A DNA stretch of 59,382 nt from Silene noctiflora (GCA_009801015.1 VHZZ01000034.1:149384-208765), one strand, 5' to 3'. Counted from the first letter of the stretch, positions 46,301 through 58,345 are shown. Notes: generated from the sequence alone by a model not told the origin. Numbers and translations: made by a program.

Positions 46301-48186
46301 TCGTACAGCACAACGGCCTTACACAATAATTATCGAAATAAAATCAGAAAAAACTCACCAAATGCGCAATAACCTCACAATCACTTCCAGTACCAAAGTG
46401 GTGATTCGGAAGAGATTTCCTTATTTCCTCATGATTATAGATTTCGCCATTAACCTGCTCATCATAAATGCCCACAAATTTTTTTAAGTTAATAGTCCGT
46501 ACTCGTTTTTACGAGGACATTTTAATCGAACGTAAACAAATGATTGAACGAGCAAAAGCGCTTACAGTAACAACAATGGTTTGGTTCTCATTGTAGAGAG
46601 GTTGATCACCAGAAGCAGGGTCGACAATGGCGAGACGTTGGTGAGATAAATAACAGTCTCCATTTTGGTATATACCACTCCAATCCGGTCCCCGGTGCTT
46701 TAATCTTAAAAAAAAAAAAACAATCGTATTATCGCGTTTTAGACTTGTTAAACAGGTCAGGTGGGTCAAGATGGGAGTCGATAAATGTATACAATTTGTC
46801 AGACCGGGTCTAGATCGAGCTAATAGAGCCATGCAGGCTTATGAATTACGGTCCCTAGAGTACCTACAGATTACGGTCCATAATAATAGGTCCCATTTTA
46901 ACCTCTAAGCTAAGGGCCGATTTGGTAAAAAGCGGATTAATTTCAGCATGAGCAGATTAGTGGACTATACAACCAGTTGTATACATCTGGTAGTATAGAT
47001 TTGGAGCTTTATAGCAAATGATTTGAGCTTATATGTACATTTTACGAGCTTTATTGAAAAGAATTTGAGCGCCTTTATAAAAAAAAATTAACTCGAAATA
47101 TTATATTAAAACTCAAAAATAATACATATAAACTCAATAACATTTTAATTTTAACACCTAAAAAATTAAAATGTAAATCAAAATTCTTAAAAACTCAAAA
47201 AAATCGCATGTAAGCTCAATTAGATTTGTATTGAATGTACGATACTTATATGATGTATAGTCCTATTTGTCCATATTACAATTAGCATAATTAATTTGAA
47301 TGTTTGGTAATTTGCAGATTAGGATTAGAGATTGTTCGTTTTCTTTGTAAAACGAAGTAAACTTTCCTATTTTATTGACTATGATGGTTCGATATGTTGT
47401 TTACCAAACACTAAAATTAGCATATTCATTGATCAAACATGATAAAACCCTCGAGTATATGCTGAAAATCGATCAATATACCGTTTACCAAACAGGGCCT
47501 AAGATATCGTACCTAGCATAAGTAAACTCGAGTATTTACCGATTACGGTCCATAATAGGTCCATTTTAACCTCTAGGTTAAGAGACACCTTAAGCAATGA
47601 AATAAAACACCTTAAAAGTACCTACAGATTACGGACGACTTTAACCACTAGGCTAAGACGTGAAATAGAGCTGTTCAAATGCGTGCTTGGGTCTGACATG
47701 GGCCGGACCGTGAAGAAAAGGTGCCCTCTAAGACCTTAGTGGGCGGGTCGGGCCATAATTATGGGCCGATTGTCCTTACCCTAGCCCGCCCTTTAGTCAA
47801 AAGTCGGGCGGTCCATGGGCTAATAGGCCATAAGCGGGCTGGACGAGACGAGCCTAATGGGCGGGACGACCCGTGAACAGCTATAACGTGAAATAAGACA
47901 CCCTAGGAATACTGACGGGTTACGGTCGATTTTAAACACTAGACTAAAACATCGTAGTTTATCATAATTGAACACCCCCAAAGGCCCCAAGCAATGAAAT
48001 AAAACACCTTAGAGTACCTACGATTACGGATTTACGGTCCATTTTAACCACTAGACTAAGACATTTCCGATCGACAGTAACAAGAAGATATGTGAATAGG
48101 AATCACCTGCGAGAAAGCTCAAGAACACGAGCGCGTTTAGCCTGAGAAACATCAGAACAACCAAGAACAGCTAGTATTCCACACAT
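43341..48186 (-). CDS. ASN: Asparagine synthetase, glutamine-hydrolysing
   Basis: Twelve exons: 48186-48107, 46704-46566, 46454-46359, 46149-46008, 45919-45729, 45428-45186, 45069-44848, 44688-44554, 44465-44385, 44261-44175, 43750-43643 and 43559-43341. Phases close at every junction, giving 580 residues (plant enzymes are about 580-590). The N-terminal glutaminase domain starts MCGILAVLG, with Cys2 as the nucleophile once Met is removed, and carries [11 protein letters not shown] and [10 protein letters not shown]. The C-terminal synthetase domain has the ATP pyrophosphatase loop SGGLDSS at 233-239 and the [11 protein letters not shown] motif. The enzyme makes asparagine from aspartate and glutamine with ATP in the cytosol, a central step in nitrogen transport and storage. 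Nothing is broken. Intron 1 carries two MITEs and degenerate tandem repeats. Which plant ASN isoform this is cannot be told. Confidence 0.96.
43897..44035. mobile_element. Small MITE in asparagine synthetase intron 10
   Basis: The left end agggtgttttactgtctgta and the right end ccctacatccaaacaaagg are imperfect inverted matches, with a second inverted pair (gggagagattt / agggagattttt) inside. Superfamily not determined. Confidence 0.5.
46914..47499. mobile_element. PIF/Harbinger-type MITE with TAA target duplication
   Basis: The left end GGGCCGATTTGGTAAA matches the inverted right end TTTACCAAACAGGGCC. It is flanked by TAA at 46911-46913 and 47500-47502. Confidence 0.8.
47666..47885. mobile_element. 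hAT-type MITE with 8-bp target duplication
   Basis: Terminal repeats TAGAGCTGTTCA and, inverted, TATAGCTGTTCA. It is flanked by ACGTGAAA at 47658-47665 and 47886-47893. The interior is unusually GC-rich, with repeated gggcggg/ggccgg motifs. Confidence 0.82.
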
Positions 48187-49252
48187 TTTTTTTATTTTAT
48201 TTTTAAGTAAATTAAATTAAAAATGTATATTTTAATCTCAAAATTTAACTTATAATTATAATTATAATTAAAATGAAAGAGAAAATAGATAAAATTGGTG
48301 GCATAGGAAATCTAAGCAAGAGGTGCAACGATTAATAAGGGGAATCACCACGTATTTTTTGGGTTTCTGATTCTGATTTTTTTATTATTTTGGGACTTGA
48401 AAGTTTTCTATTCAAAATAGTATAAATCGGGACGGAGGACGTATCTCTTGTAGGATTTGAACTTGATGGGAGCGACTATTTTTAATGGAGAGTCGGAGAC
48501 TGACGGGAAATAATATAAGATAAACTTAAAAGTGTCGAGAATTTTAACTAAAGTATTTGAATTTTCTATTTACGAGTAGTGGATGAGTGTCTCTGCTAGT
48601 CCTTTCCTTACTGCCGTTTATATTAATGTTATTGTTTTGCAAAAGTGTGCGTAAAATGGTTGTATAACATTTTATTAAAAAAAAAAAAAAAATTGATGTA
48701 AAATGATGGAGATAAAAGAAATAATCATATTTTGTTTCAGACGGTCACTTCTCGTCTGAAACTTTAGACGGCGTATGCGACCATATTATGATTAAATTAT
48801 AAATGTAATCACAATGATATAGTCACTGTTATAGCTTATGATAACTTGTTATAGCTTATGATAACTTGTTTTCAATAGTGGTTACATTTGGCTGTAAAAT
48901 TGTTACAAAATCATGTATTATTGCTTCGGAAATGACCTGTTTGAAGCAAAAATCAATTGTTAAAAAATAGTTTTTTGAATTCAAAGTAAAAATAGTTCAT
49001 AGATTATATATGAGAGGCATTCTTATTTTAAGAATTATGAGTTTTTATAATACAGTTTTTGAGCTCGTTCACTTTGATATTAAGCTAAATAAATTACAGT
49101 ACACTCTTTAAAATCTATACTTATAAATTCAATTAAATTATGAGTTTGGCTATCAAAAAATTATTGTATAACTTATAAATTTTAAATTTTTATATATGTA
49201 AATTTAATTGCTAGAAAAGGTATGATGTAATAATTCCATGCATACATTTTTT
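48187..49252. other. Spacer upstream of asparagine synthetase
   Basis: No gene is seen. The ASN promoter should lie immediately to the right of 48186. At about 48729-48957 an element with inverted ends (ttgtttcagacggtcac and, inverted, ttgcttcaaacaggtca) resembles the one near the right edge. Confidence 0.45.
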
Positions 49253-49433
49253 CACAAATTCTCATTAAAGACTGGTATTATTCGTCACAAGCTGAAGACG
49301 GATAGTACCTCTCTCACAATATGCAAGTGACACCAATTATGAGATGCTCCATTTTCCCTCCACTTACCTTCTCACTAACTTTATTGTGAGATGAATAATA
49401 TCCGTTTTCAACTTGTGACGAATAATGTCCGTC
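49253..49433 (-). mobile_element. MULE-type MITE, family A, right end lost
   Basis: cacaaattctcattaaagac, cacaagctgaagacggat, cacaatatgcaagtgac and caacttgtgacgaataatg appear in family order. The terminal gcgtctt part is missing. Confidence 0.7.
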
Positions 49434-49739
49434 GTGATGTTTATCGGTTTTGATAATAATGTAGTGTGGTAGGCACGTGGCAAGCAACCAACGTTCAAGC
49501 TTCAAACCATCGTTAGTCATGCATGACAGAGGACTGCTGATCACCGAGTATGAATTTAAAATTTCTGCTAGCTTTGGTATCTCATGCAACGTGGTTTATC
49601 CCTCAAAACGATAACACAAATTCTCATTTAAAACGGGTATATTTGGTTTAACTAAACATTTGTCCAATATACCCGGTCATGTGATATGATATCTGACTAA
49701 GATGGATACTTTCGTCTTAAGCAAGACTAGCTGGATTAA

Positions 49740-50416
49740 GGCCCTGTTCTTTTGGACTTAAAGTCACTTAACTTAAGTTCACTTCAGATCCTATAAGTTC
49801 AGTTCAGTTCAGTTCAGATCCTATAAGTTCAGTTCAGTTCAGTTCAGATCCTATAAGTTCAGATCAGTTCAGATCCTATAAGTTCAGTTCAGATCCTATA
49901 AGTTCAGTTCAGTTCAGATCCTATAAGTTCGGATCCGTTCAGATCCAATAAGTTCAGTTCAGATCCTATAAGTTCAGTTCAGTTCAGATTCTATAAGTTC
50001 AGTTCAGTTCAGATCCTATAAGTTCAGATCCTATAAATTCAGTTCATAAAACTTATATACGGAGTATTATTTTTACAAATCGATGCAAAAATATTTGACA
50101 CTAATTATTCAATACATATATACTTTATGTTTTTAAAACAAAATTATCACTCATCTCATTATTTTTTATCGTAATGTAATCGTAGTATAATGTATGAACA
50201 ACCCAATTTATATAAAGCGGAAAAATGTTATTATCTTACCTTGCGTTTTAGACTATATTTTCTTATCAATGTTTTCTCTTGGTTGCCCACTAATTTCTTG
50301 TAAAAATTTTGTTTAATCTCAAAAAAATTTTGCATAATAACAACAACAACAATAATAGTAATAACAATAATAACAATAACAATAATAATAACAATAATAA
50401 CAAAATAATAACAAGA

Positions 50417-50477
<61 letters not shown>

Positions 50478-50608
50478 GTTAAATTAATTAAGTTAAATTA
50501 AATTAATTAATTTAACGGATCATGTATAAGTTCAGTTCAGATCAGTTCAGATCCTATAAGTTCAGTTCAGTTCAGATCAGATCCGTTTCAGTCCAAAAGA
50601 ACAGGGCC
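49740..50608. mobile_element. PIF/Harbinger-like element packed with a TTCAGATCC repeat
   Basis: Ends GGCCCTGTTCTTTTGGACT and AGTCCAAAAGAACAGGGCC are near-perfect inverted repeats. Subterminally, 49790-50045 and 50525-50585 consist of variable copies of gttcagttcagatcctataa. An AAT/AAC microsatellite (about 50338-50480) fills part of the centre. Left flank TAA; the right flank, AAG, is not an exact duplicate. No transposase is encoded. Confidence 0.75.
50338..50480. repeat. AAT/AAC microsatellite
   Basis: A mixed aac/aat tract gives way to a long pure aat run inside the 49740-50608 element. Confidence 0.9.
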
Positions 50609-50798
50609 AAGAGTATAAGGATTATTATTTTCCACGGGTATATTTTTTCGTGTAACGATAAACTCTCGAGCATTTGTAATAGTCTGAAAATTATGTATTT
50701 AAGGTTAGCCATTCTAGGGTGACGAATTTTTCCTTCAAATCTCATATTATTTCCTCTAATTACATGGTCAGAATTAGATAATCGAACTACTAGTGTAA

Positions 50799-50942
50799 GG
50801 CTTTAAACTGGACTGAATTTATTGGAGCTGAACTAAACTGAAATACGAGTTAATTTGTGAAAAGAAGAGCTGAACTGAACTGAATGAAACTGTACTGAAC
50901 TGAAATAAAATGAGCTGAAAATAAGTCCAAAAGAACAGGGCC
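50799..50942. mobile_element. Short relative of the 49740 element with TAA duplication
   Basis: The right end AAGTCCAAAAGAACAGGGCC is identical to its neighbour's terminus; the left end ggctttaaactggactgaat is diverged. Flanked by TAA at 50796-50798 and 50943-50945. The interior is made of gaactgaac repeats. Confidence 0.7.
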
Positions 50943-52145
50943 TAAAGTTCACTTCGGTTACCTCTAGATTCAGTTCAATATAGACGACTAGACGGTAAAT
51001 CAGTTCAATTTGGTCCGTTTGAGTTAAATTCAACATTACTTAATGTAAAGATAATATAATGCTATTTATAAAATATTATAATTAGTTTAGATCTCGTGCA
51101 AATACACGATTTTTAAATTGTAAATATGCTATTTATATAATATTATAACTAGTTTATTTCGGCCCCTTGGTGCTTTAACTGCTTTTATGTTTGCTTTAGC
51201 TTTCATTATTTTAACAGTTCTTACCCAATAAATAGACTCTTTCTAATTGAGCACGTGGACGTCCTCTATTATAGGACGATTTTATAAGAGAATTGCCGAT
51301 ATTTTAATACACTTTCGAGTTTAAAAGGACAGTGTTTGGTTGTATTTCCTCCTGGGCCATTTACTATGACCCCTAAAATTGCAATTGAGGCCCATTTTTG
51401 AGGCCCAATTGGCCCAATAGGAGAATACCCAAGCCCAAGTCATTAATATGTATATTATCAACTTATAATATGAAGTTATTAAAATAAAAATATTATTTTA
51501 TATTTTTACTAAATGGTGGGTTTGATATTATTAGGCCAGTCTTACCTAAATTTATATCTTACACAACAATCTGTGGTGTCGAATAACCTTCACGTAAATA
51601 TAAAGTTATGTTTATGTGAAATTGTGAAGAATATCGGGTGAACCACGGGCAAGGTATGCTTCAACAGGATATAGCTGGTGAAAATAAATTTATATTAATC
51701 TCGGTGGCTTTAGATTAAGATGTCTACAGTATTATCGATTGGTCGTGTTCACAATTTTTACATTTTCGTATTTTGTAATGTTATTATTAAATTTATACTA
51801 TGATGACACAAACTTTATTAAAAAAGAATTCTTAGCAAATTAGAAAAAATGTTGATGCTTGAATAACACGGACCGTGACATACCCGTACTAGCTTATTTT
51901 CCCGACCAAACAATAATTCTTTTGAAAGGGCAAAAACATTAAATAAATACAAGTCAATATAAGATAAGTCAATATAAATAATTAAAAATAATAAAGTCAA
52001 CGTTGACTTTTCTAAATATCTTAGTCAAGAACAAATCCACTCACAACTTCTCTAGGTATGAAAAGGGAAACAATCAAGGTTGTTTAGTTGATTGACCTAA
52101 CTTTTATAAAATAATCAAATATGTCATGCACCACAAATTACATTG
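50943..52145. other. Gene-free AT-rich spacer
   Basis: No gene was supported. A decayed Helitron 3' end is suggested at about 51080-51115 (agatctcgtgcaaatacacg, reversed). Confidence 0.4.
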
Positions 52146-52272
52146 TAAGACGATTTTAAACCGTGAGACGGTCCAGTTTTGAAGAAATGTTATTCGTTTA
52201 TTATTAATAAATGAAATGGGTAATCTTTTTTCATTATGATCAGATCGTCTCACAATTTAAGACCATCTTACG
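52146..52272. repeat. Small foldback MITE
   Basis: taagacgattttaaaccgtg at the left is an imperfect inverted match to caatttaagaccatctta at the right, each with an internal gagacg/cgtctc motif. Confidence 0.6.
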
Positions 52273-52541
52273 CAATAATTACTGGTCATGAAATACATGA
52301 GATGTGACAAGATTAAGTGATCTAATAACTTGTAGAAAAAAAAATGAAGTTTCATATACAATTTCAAGGCAAAATTTGGGAAAAATTCATTGAATGTTTG
52401 GTTTAATTTTCAAGGGTTTTGGATAACATCGATCGATAACAAGTCAATGAGGTACTTCACATATTTGATCATCGGTCGATCAAGGATTTCTCCTACTCAT
52501 TCTAACCTAATTGAAAATTAATCATAACGAATATGAATATC

Positions 52542-52583
<42 letters not shown>

Positions 52584-53076
52584 TATGAGTACTATTACAT
52601 AGTTTCATGTCTAAGAATACCAACTATTGTTCAAAACCGTTCTAAGTTATGACTCTAGTGATTTGGTCGGATTCATATAACGATCTTAAGTGTGACGAGT
52701 ATCAAGCCCACTGCTGAATAATTATTCGTATTGGATTATCCCTTAATTTTCTTTTAACCATATTAACTAAATTATTTTAGGGTAGTGTTAAATGTAGCTC
52801 CTAAGGGTTGTATTTAAAGAGTTAAATATAGAAATTTACGTCAAAATTACACAAAAACTGATGTAATAAATAACAATATTAAGTATTAATTTTCTCTTTT
52901 AACTTCTTAAAAATCGGCAGTCGCATATTTATCTTTATCCTAAATTCAAGCTTGATTACAAATAGGATCAAGTTGACTATTCCTTGGGATAAAAAAAAAT
53001 ATGTTGATGGGTATGATTGACCTCATCTTTTGAAAGTTTCGAATACAATAAAATGGTCCCTTTGATTACCAAGTAG
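52273..53076. other. Gene-free spacer with a long poly(A) run
   Basis: A pure A tract of about 34 bases lies at 52548-52581. A decayed copy of the aagggttgtattta foldback family spans about 52795-52942. No gene is seen. Confidence 0.45.
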
Positions 53077-53262
53077 CAAAGCGTCTTGCTTGTGATTCGT
53101 GTCCGTTATAGCTAAATACGGATAGTGTCCCTCTCATAATAAGGTAAATGGGAGAGAAATTGAGCACCCCATAAATAGTATCACTTGCATATTATAGAAG
53201 GAATACTATCCGTTTTCAGCTTGTGACGAATAATACTCGTCGTCTTCAACCAGAACTTTAGA
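53077..53262 (+). mobile_element. MULE-type MITE, family A, diverged
   Basis: Starts caaagcgtcttgcttgtga and keeps acggatagtgtccctctca, cacttgcatatta and ttttcagcttgtgacg in family order. The right end is diverged. Confidence 0.7.
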
Positions 53263-53790
53263 TCAAGTAGATAGATAGGTCTACAACGTTAGCTCAAAAG
53301 CTATTGAATAATAATCATAGGCCGGTTGACGATCCAATCAATGAGATTAACCAACTCCCAAGTGGTCGAGGCTGCCAATTTCTTCATCCAATTTGCATGA
53401 ATCGGATCTTTCATATTCCAAATAATATTCCAATGTTATTAATTGAACAACTATTTTAAGTAGATGTTGATAATTTAAGGGCGATTTTGATGATGACGAG
53501 GTTCGAACCCAGGTTATGAGCATCATTGTTCGTAACTTTATCAGCAAAGTTAGTTAACATATACATTATTATAATATTAAAGTCGGAGTTTATGTTGAAA
53601 TGATTGATAATACTTGTCTTTAATCCAAGTTTTACATATTTAAGCACTATTATGGTTTGTGGTTTTTTTTTTTTTTTTGGTATGGGATGATGATAAGATC
53701 ATTGAATAAAATGATGCTCATCTCGAAAACAAGTGATAGTTATCGGATTTTACTTAACTTAAAAATTTATGTGGTGAAAAGTTTACAAGA
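53263..53790. other. Gene-free spacer
   Basis: Short ORFs only, with no domain and no element ends recognised. Confidence 0.4.
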
Positions 53791-54036
53791 CTAGTTGTAA
53801 TTCTGTGCAAAAAAATGCACGGATTGACTTTTAGATAACATACAAAATATGTTAGTTAGTACGATAATTAGACGTCATATTCAGAAATAATAATTGAATG
53901 AAATGATGTTAAATAATTTACGGCAAGTTTGTGGTGAGGTCAACTTTATAAAATGAAAAAAAAAAAAAAAAATCTCTTAAATCAAGGAACCAATTTGAAA
54001 CCTTTAAATGACTTAGCTTTAATAAAAATAAGGAGA
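53791..54036 (-). mobile_element. Short non-autonomous Helitron, group 3
   Basis: On the minus strand it ends gtgcatttttttgcac hairpin, then CTAG and T. Its 5' end tctccttatttttattaaag is diverged and is not preceded by A. Similar to 22343-22581 across its length. Confidence 0.65.
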
Positions 54037-54084
54037 CTTGAAATAAAATACAATTTGTTATATCATTATATCAATATAAGAAAT

Positions 54085-54270
54085 GATAAATACAACCCTA
54101 AGGGTTGCATTTAAGGTACTAGAAAAATGAAAGAAAAGCTTAAATCAAGCACTAATGATATCAATTTACACGTAATTGTGTAATAAACTCATAAATTCCT
54201 AATTTAATTTCATTTTGTGAAGTAATTTAGTTCTTAAATACAGCCCTAAGAGTTGTATTTTTCTTTATCC
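54085..54270. repeat. Foldback MITE with palindromic ends
   Basis: Left end gataaatacaaccctaaggg and right end ccctaagagttgtatttttc are inverted. Each end is itself palindromic around ccctaaggg. Confidence 0.65.
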
Positions 54271-54438
54271 TTAAATATAGATAAAATTGTAGGACATATT
54301 ACATTTTTTATTGATAAGAGCTTTATAGTTTAGGTAGTTTACATGATAGGATAAAATAATTTCACTAAAAAGCAATTCCAATAGTGATATTTTTTGTATG
54401 CTTGTATAGTTATGTTATGACTTTGTGAGCCATAAAAT

Positions 54439-54763
54439 TCCCTATATACTAAAAGATTAATACATCTCCAAATTCTCCCGTTTAAATTTCCCGCATAAGT
54501 GGTATTCTTTTGGATAATATTTATTTCCTGATTAATTAATGTTCACTATCCATATTTACTTACCACTATTAAACAATATTCATTATCTAATTTATTTTAT
54601 AACATCAATCATTGTTTAACTTTTCATAAATAGGCTAATAAAATATCTATGCAAATTTTCTACCCTTTTCAAAGTGGAAATAACATGTATTAGTTTAATT
54701 AATTATCAAATTCTCTAATGTTTATATCTAAAATACCGTGCATTTGCACGGGATTTACACTAG
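54439..54763 (+). mobile_element. Non-autonomous Helitron, group 2
   Basis: Starts TCCCTATATACTAAAAGATT and ends ccgtgcatttgcacgg hairpin, ggatttacacTAG and T. It shares its 5' end with the copy in NDA2 intron 4. The base before TC is T rather than A. Confidence 0.75.
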
Positions 54764-55654
54764 TGTAAGAGTATTTATTTTGGCACCTCTTATTCTATGG
54801 TTGAGGACATTGCACGTACAATTAAAAAATGTGGCATAAAAACACTAATATATATGTGGAAAATGGTCTTTTTCCACTTGAATTTCTCTTTGATTTTAAC
54901 CAAATAAAGTCAAATATTAATATTCATAAATATCTCATATTTTTTGGGAACTTTCGTTCCTTAGTTGTAATGACTTGTCGTGTCTTGGTGTCTATATCTC
55001 TTGTCTATTATTGATATATCTATAACCCATACTCCGTACAAGATAAAAAAGAATAGTATGTGGACCTTATGTAAAATTTGTGATAGGTAGTGTTCCATAT
55101 GTGATAACGAATCGAGTTGAGCGCGGTCCTAGGGAGACTAGGGTTACTTAGCTCGAGTTTGAAAAGCTTGTATGCCTGTTTGGCTCGAGTTCGGGAATCA
55201 TTGGCTCTAGCAAGAGCTCGATGTTGGAAAATAAAGGGAAATAACAAGTCGAACTGAGCGCGAGCCTAGGGTTGCTCGAAATCATGGGCTCAAGCTCGAG
55301 TTTGATATTGGAAATGTGGTTTCTGCTCGGTTGTTATAGTAGGAATTGAACTCAGGTCATTTAATTGAAATTAGTGAAAGTCAATAGGTTTTCTTTAAGA
55401 CTGTCTTCAGAGTAAAACATTTCAAATAACACCTTCATTTTCATAAATCGGACAATCTTATTGCAATTTCAATACATTTTGTTTTGTCTTATATATAATA
55501 TCTAAACCGCCTTAAGGTTGAGGCAGATATGCCCTGTTGTAAATGAGAATTTATGAAAGTTTTTAATTAACTCTTCCATTTTCTTATGCTAACCCTAATA
55601 CAAATTCTTAGAGAAAGTTGCTTGCTACAAATTAATAACCTTAACATTAAAATT
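54764..55654. other. Gene-free spacer with gctcgag-rich repeat
   Basis: Around 55100-55320 short phrases such as tagctcgagtttg, gagctcgatgttggaaa and caagctcgagtttgatattg recur, suggesting an old tandem repeat. No gene is seen. Confidence 0.4.
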
Positions 55655-55828
55655 GGCTGGTGTGAAAGATAAGAGCTCTAATTTCTTAAACAAGTGGTTA
55701 GGGGTTCGATTCCTAACTCTCACAAATGAAAAACTCAAAATGAGAAGGATTTACCTAACCTTAATTTGTTGATGTGGATATATCAATTACTTTGATCAAA
55801 AGTTTTTTTTTTTTTTTTTTTTTTTTTG
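55655..55828 (+). mobile_element. Probable tRNA-like SINE
   Basis: A possible A box, tggctggtgtgaaagataag, is followed by the B box ggttcgattcc at 55703-55713 and, about 90 bases on, a 26-base T run that ends the element. No target duplication was found. Confidence 0.55.
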
Positions 55829-56327
55829 TTTTTACATGGATAGGATAATTCCACCAAAAATCCATAAACTTTACAATTATAGTAAGTGACCTAACAAAAT
55901 ATCAAAAGGTCATTATGTCATTAATACTTGAGGTCACAATTAGGCCCCTTTTATCCAGTACTTATCATTTGAGGAATTTTGTTGCTTTGTACGGATTGGA
56001 TACAACTTTCATTTTCAATATAAAACTCCAATAATTTTTTGTTCAATTTTTTAAGATTTCTCTTGGTTCTTAACATATTAAAAAGGAAATACAAAGTGTG
56101 TAGGGCTAAAAAAAGCTTTTCAAAAAAAAAAAAAAAAAAAAGTAGCTCCGACGAGTGTACACCTAATGTTCGAGTGTATTTTTCGAGAATTTTATGAAAA
56201 TGACTAAAAAAAAAAAAAAAAGATTACCGAACATAATAAAACCGATTCTCAATCGATACCATCCTCTCAGAGTCTCACATAGGACATGTAGGGTTCATTA
56301 AGAGACACTCGTCCTCCTTTAGATATA
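55829..56327. other. Gene-free spacer
   Basis: AT-rich with several poly(A) tracts; nothing recognised. Confidence 0.4.
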
Positions 56328-56533
56328 CTCCCTTCGTCTCGGTTAATTATTGTCATTTGATTTTGGTACAAAGACCAAGGAAATAGGTGGGGTCAATTAC
56401 TGAATAACAAGTGAATCAAATTGTGTGTAAATGATTAAATTACTCATCGAGTTCATTCTTAAAATAAAAAGTACAACAATTGACAGAGACATCCCGAAAT
56501 GGAATAAACAACAAATAACCGGGACAAAAAGAG
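56328..56533. mobile_element. Stowaway-type MITE with TA target duplication
   Basis: Left end CTCCCTTCGTCTCGG and right end CCGGGACAAAAAGAG are inverted. Flanked by TA at 56326-56327 and 56534-56535. Confidence 0.82.
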
Positions 56534-56764
56534 TATAATAGAGAGTAATGTTTGTCTCCCTTAACTAAAATATAACAGTTCGGTATTTTAGCTGTTAGTC
56601 TCCCTTAAGAATTATACCCGTCTTTAAATATAAAACAGATCAAATTTCACCTCATATCCCTAGACATCCTGTTATATTTTTTATTTTTTTATTTTTTTCA
56701 TCCATCTACGAGTATTACTAAGACGTATATGTTCGTGTTAATCAAGAATTTGAGTATATTTATT

Positions 56765-56949
56765 CAAAGCGTCGTACTTGTGACGGACATTATCCGTCAC
56801 AAGCTGAATACGGATAGTGCCCCTCTCACAATAAGGCAAGTGGCGGAGAAATTGAGCACTCATGAATAGTGTCACTTGCATATTGTAGAAGGAATATTAT
56901 CCGTTCTTAGCTTGTGACGGATAATGCTCGTTTTTAACGAGAATTTGTG
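56765..56949 (+). mobile_element. MULE-type MITE, family A, with 9-bp target duplication
   Basis: Starts caaagcgtcgtacttgtgac and ends aacgagaatttgtg. Flanks ATATTTATT (56756-56764) and ATATATATT (56950-56958) differ at one position. Confidence 0.8.
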
Positions 56950-57017
56950 ATATATATTAGTCGGTAAAGCTAGCTAAACGTTAGTGACATCCTTGACGTG
57001 CCTTATCCATTGAGTAT

Positions 57018-57057
<40 letters not shown>

Positions 57058-57653
57058 TAATGGGCAATATATTAGGCAAAGTAAGTGTCCAAGTCTTTTA
57101 TATTATTATTATTATTTATTATTTATTATTTATTATTATTATAAAATCTTATAACCAACTAATTTATTGGACAATTCATGCAAACTGTCCAAATTTTTTC
57201 TTATTTTTAATCAATTAATTTAACATGACATGAACCGCATGTTTACGACAACGAAAAGTTTACCCATACAATTAACACCAACGCATCGTATAATATATAA
57301 TTGAATATTTGTTTTTGGTTGGTGCTAATTTAACTAAATAAAATAAAATAAAATAAAATAAAATAATAAAATAAATTTGAGTGGAAAGCAATGTCAACTC
57401 AAGTTTCACTTTAATCTATAATATCCATTTTAGAAATTAATTAAAAATATAAAGTTGTGATATAGACATCATCATTTTGTTTCTCTAGAGAAATCTAGAA
57501 AAAAAAAATGGAATTTTAAACTTTTTAAAAAATTGTATATATGTGAAGAATTGATGGTACACATACATCGAGTATTTGAAATTACTAATGTACCAAAAAA
57601 AATAAAAAAATATCAAATTATAGATAAATATGGAGAGATAATACTAAATTAAA
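56950..57653. other. Spacer with poly(T) and AAAAT microsatellite
   Basis: A T run of about 36 lies at 57021-57056, a tta-rich tract at 57100-57140, and aaaat-type pentamers at 57335-57370. No gene is seen. Confidence 0.5.
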
Positions 57654-57831
57654 CACAAATTGTCATTAAAGACGGATACTATCCGCCACAAGCTGAAGAC
57701 AATATGCAAGTGACACAAAATATGGATGCTCCATTTTCCACCCACTTGTCCTCCCACTTGCTTTATTGTGAGGGGACACTATCCGTCTTCAGCTTGTGAC
57801 AGATACTGTCCGTCACAAGCAAGACACTTTG
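57654..57831 (-). mobile_element. MULE-type MITE, family A
   Basis: Starts cacaaattgtcattaaagac and ends acaagcaagacactttg. Flanks taaattaaa and taattaaaa are similar. Confidence 0.75.
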
Positions 57832-57994
57832 TAATTAAAATATGTTAAACATTTACTTAAAACTAACCTGATAATTTGACATCTGAAAGTGACCTGAAAC
57901 TCGAAATAACTCAAATCAGCCTGATGAAAAGAAATATGTGGCAGATTTACAAAAAACACAACTCAAACCCGATCAAATATAAGTTACAAGTACA

Positions 57995-58130
57995 CAAAAT
58001 CTCGTTTGTGACGAACTGTTTCCGTCACAAACTTGTGACTCCCTAGGTACTTTATGTTTGTCTTATCTACCCAAGTGAGTGATATTCGACCCGTTAGAAG
58101 CTTGTGACGGATATACCCGTCACCGGGAAT
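57995..58130. mobile_element. Diverged MULE-type MITE relative
   Basis: ctcgtttgtgacgaactgtt, tccgtcacaaacttgtgact and agcttgtgacggatataccc are reminiscent of families A and B, but the ends are unclear. Confidence 0.45.
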
Positions 58131-58345
58131 AGCAGTGGTGTTTGGTGATGGGCAGCACACGTCAATGAGACGTACAAGTAGGCAGTTCTCAACCAATCAA
58201 TATCTTCAAACATTCTCTTTCTTTCGTACCAACCTCAAGTACTCATATACCTGCCACCTCAACCAACCGTTTTGCGCCACGTCATAAATCAACTATATAT
58301 CTTTTAAACCTTACTAAAAAAAGATAAAAAAAATTATTAAAAACA

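Larger units (their letters stand above)
46850..48080. repeat. Degenerate tandem repeats in asparagine synthetase intron 1
   Basis: Copies of a unit of about 75-90 bp with tacctacagattacggtcc, attttaacc and ctaggctaag recur near 46856, 47530, 47615, 47910 and 48010. Two MITEs interrupt the array. Confidence 0.7.

Noticed and set aside
51160-51240. Hydrophobic reading FRPLGALTAFMFALAF, reminiscent of an organelle membrane protein
   Set aside because: I could not match it to any plastid or mitochondrial gene; it is short and has no start or neighbouring organelle sequence.
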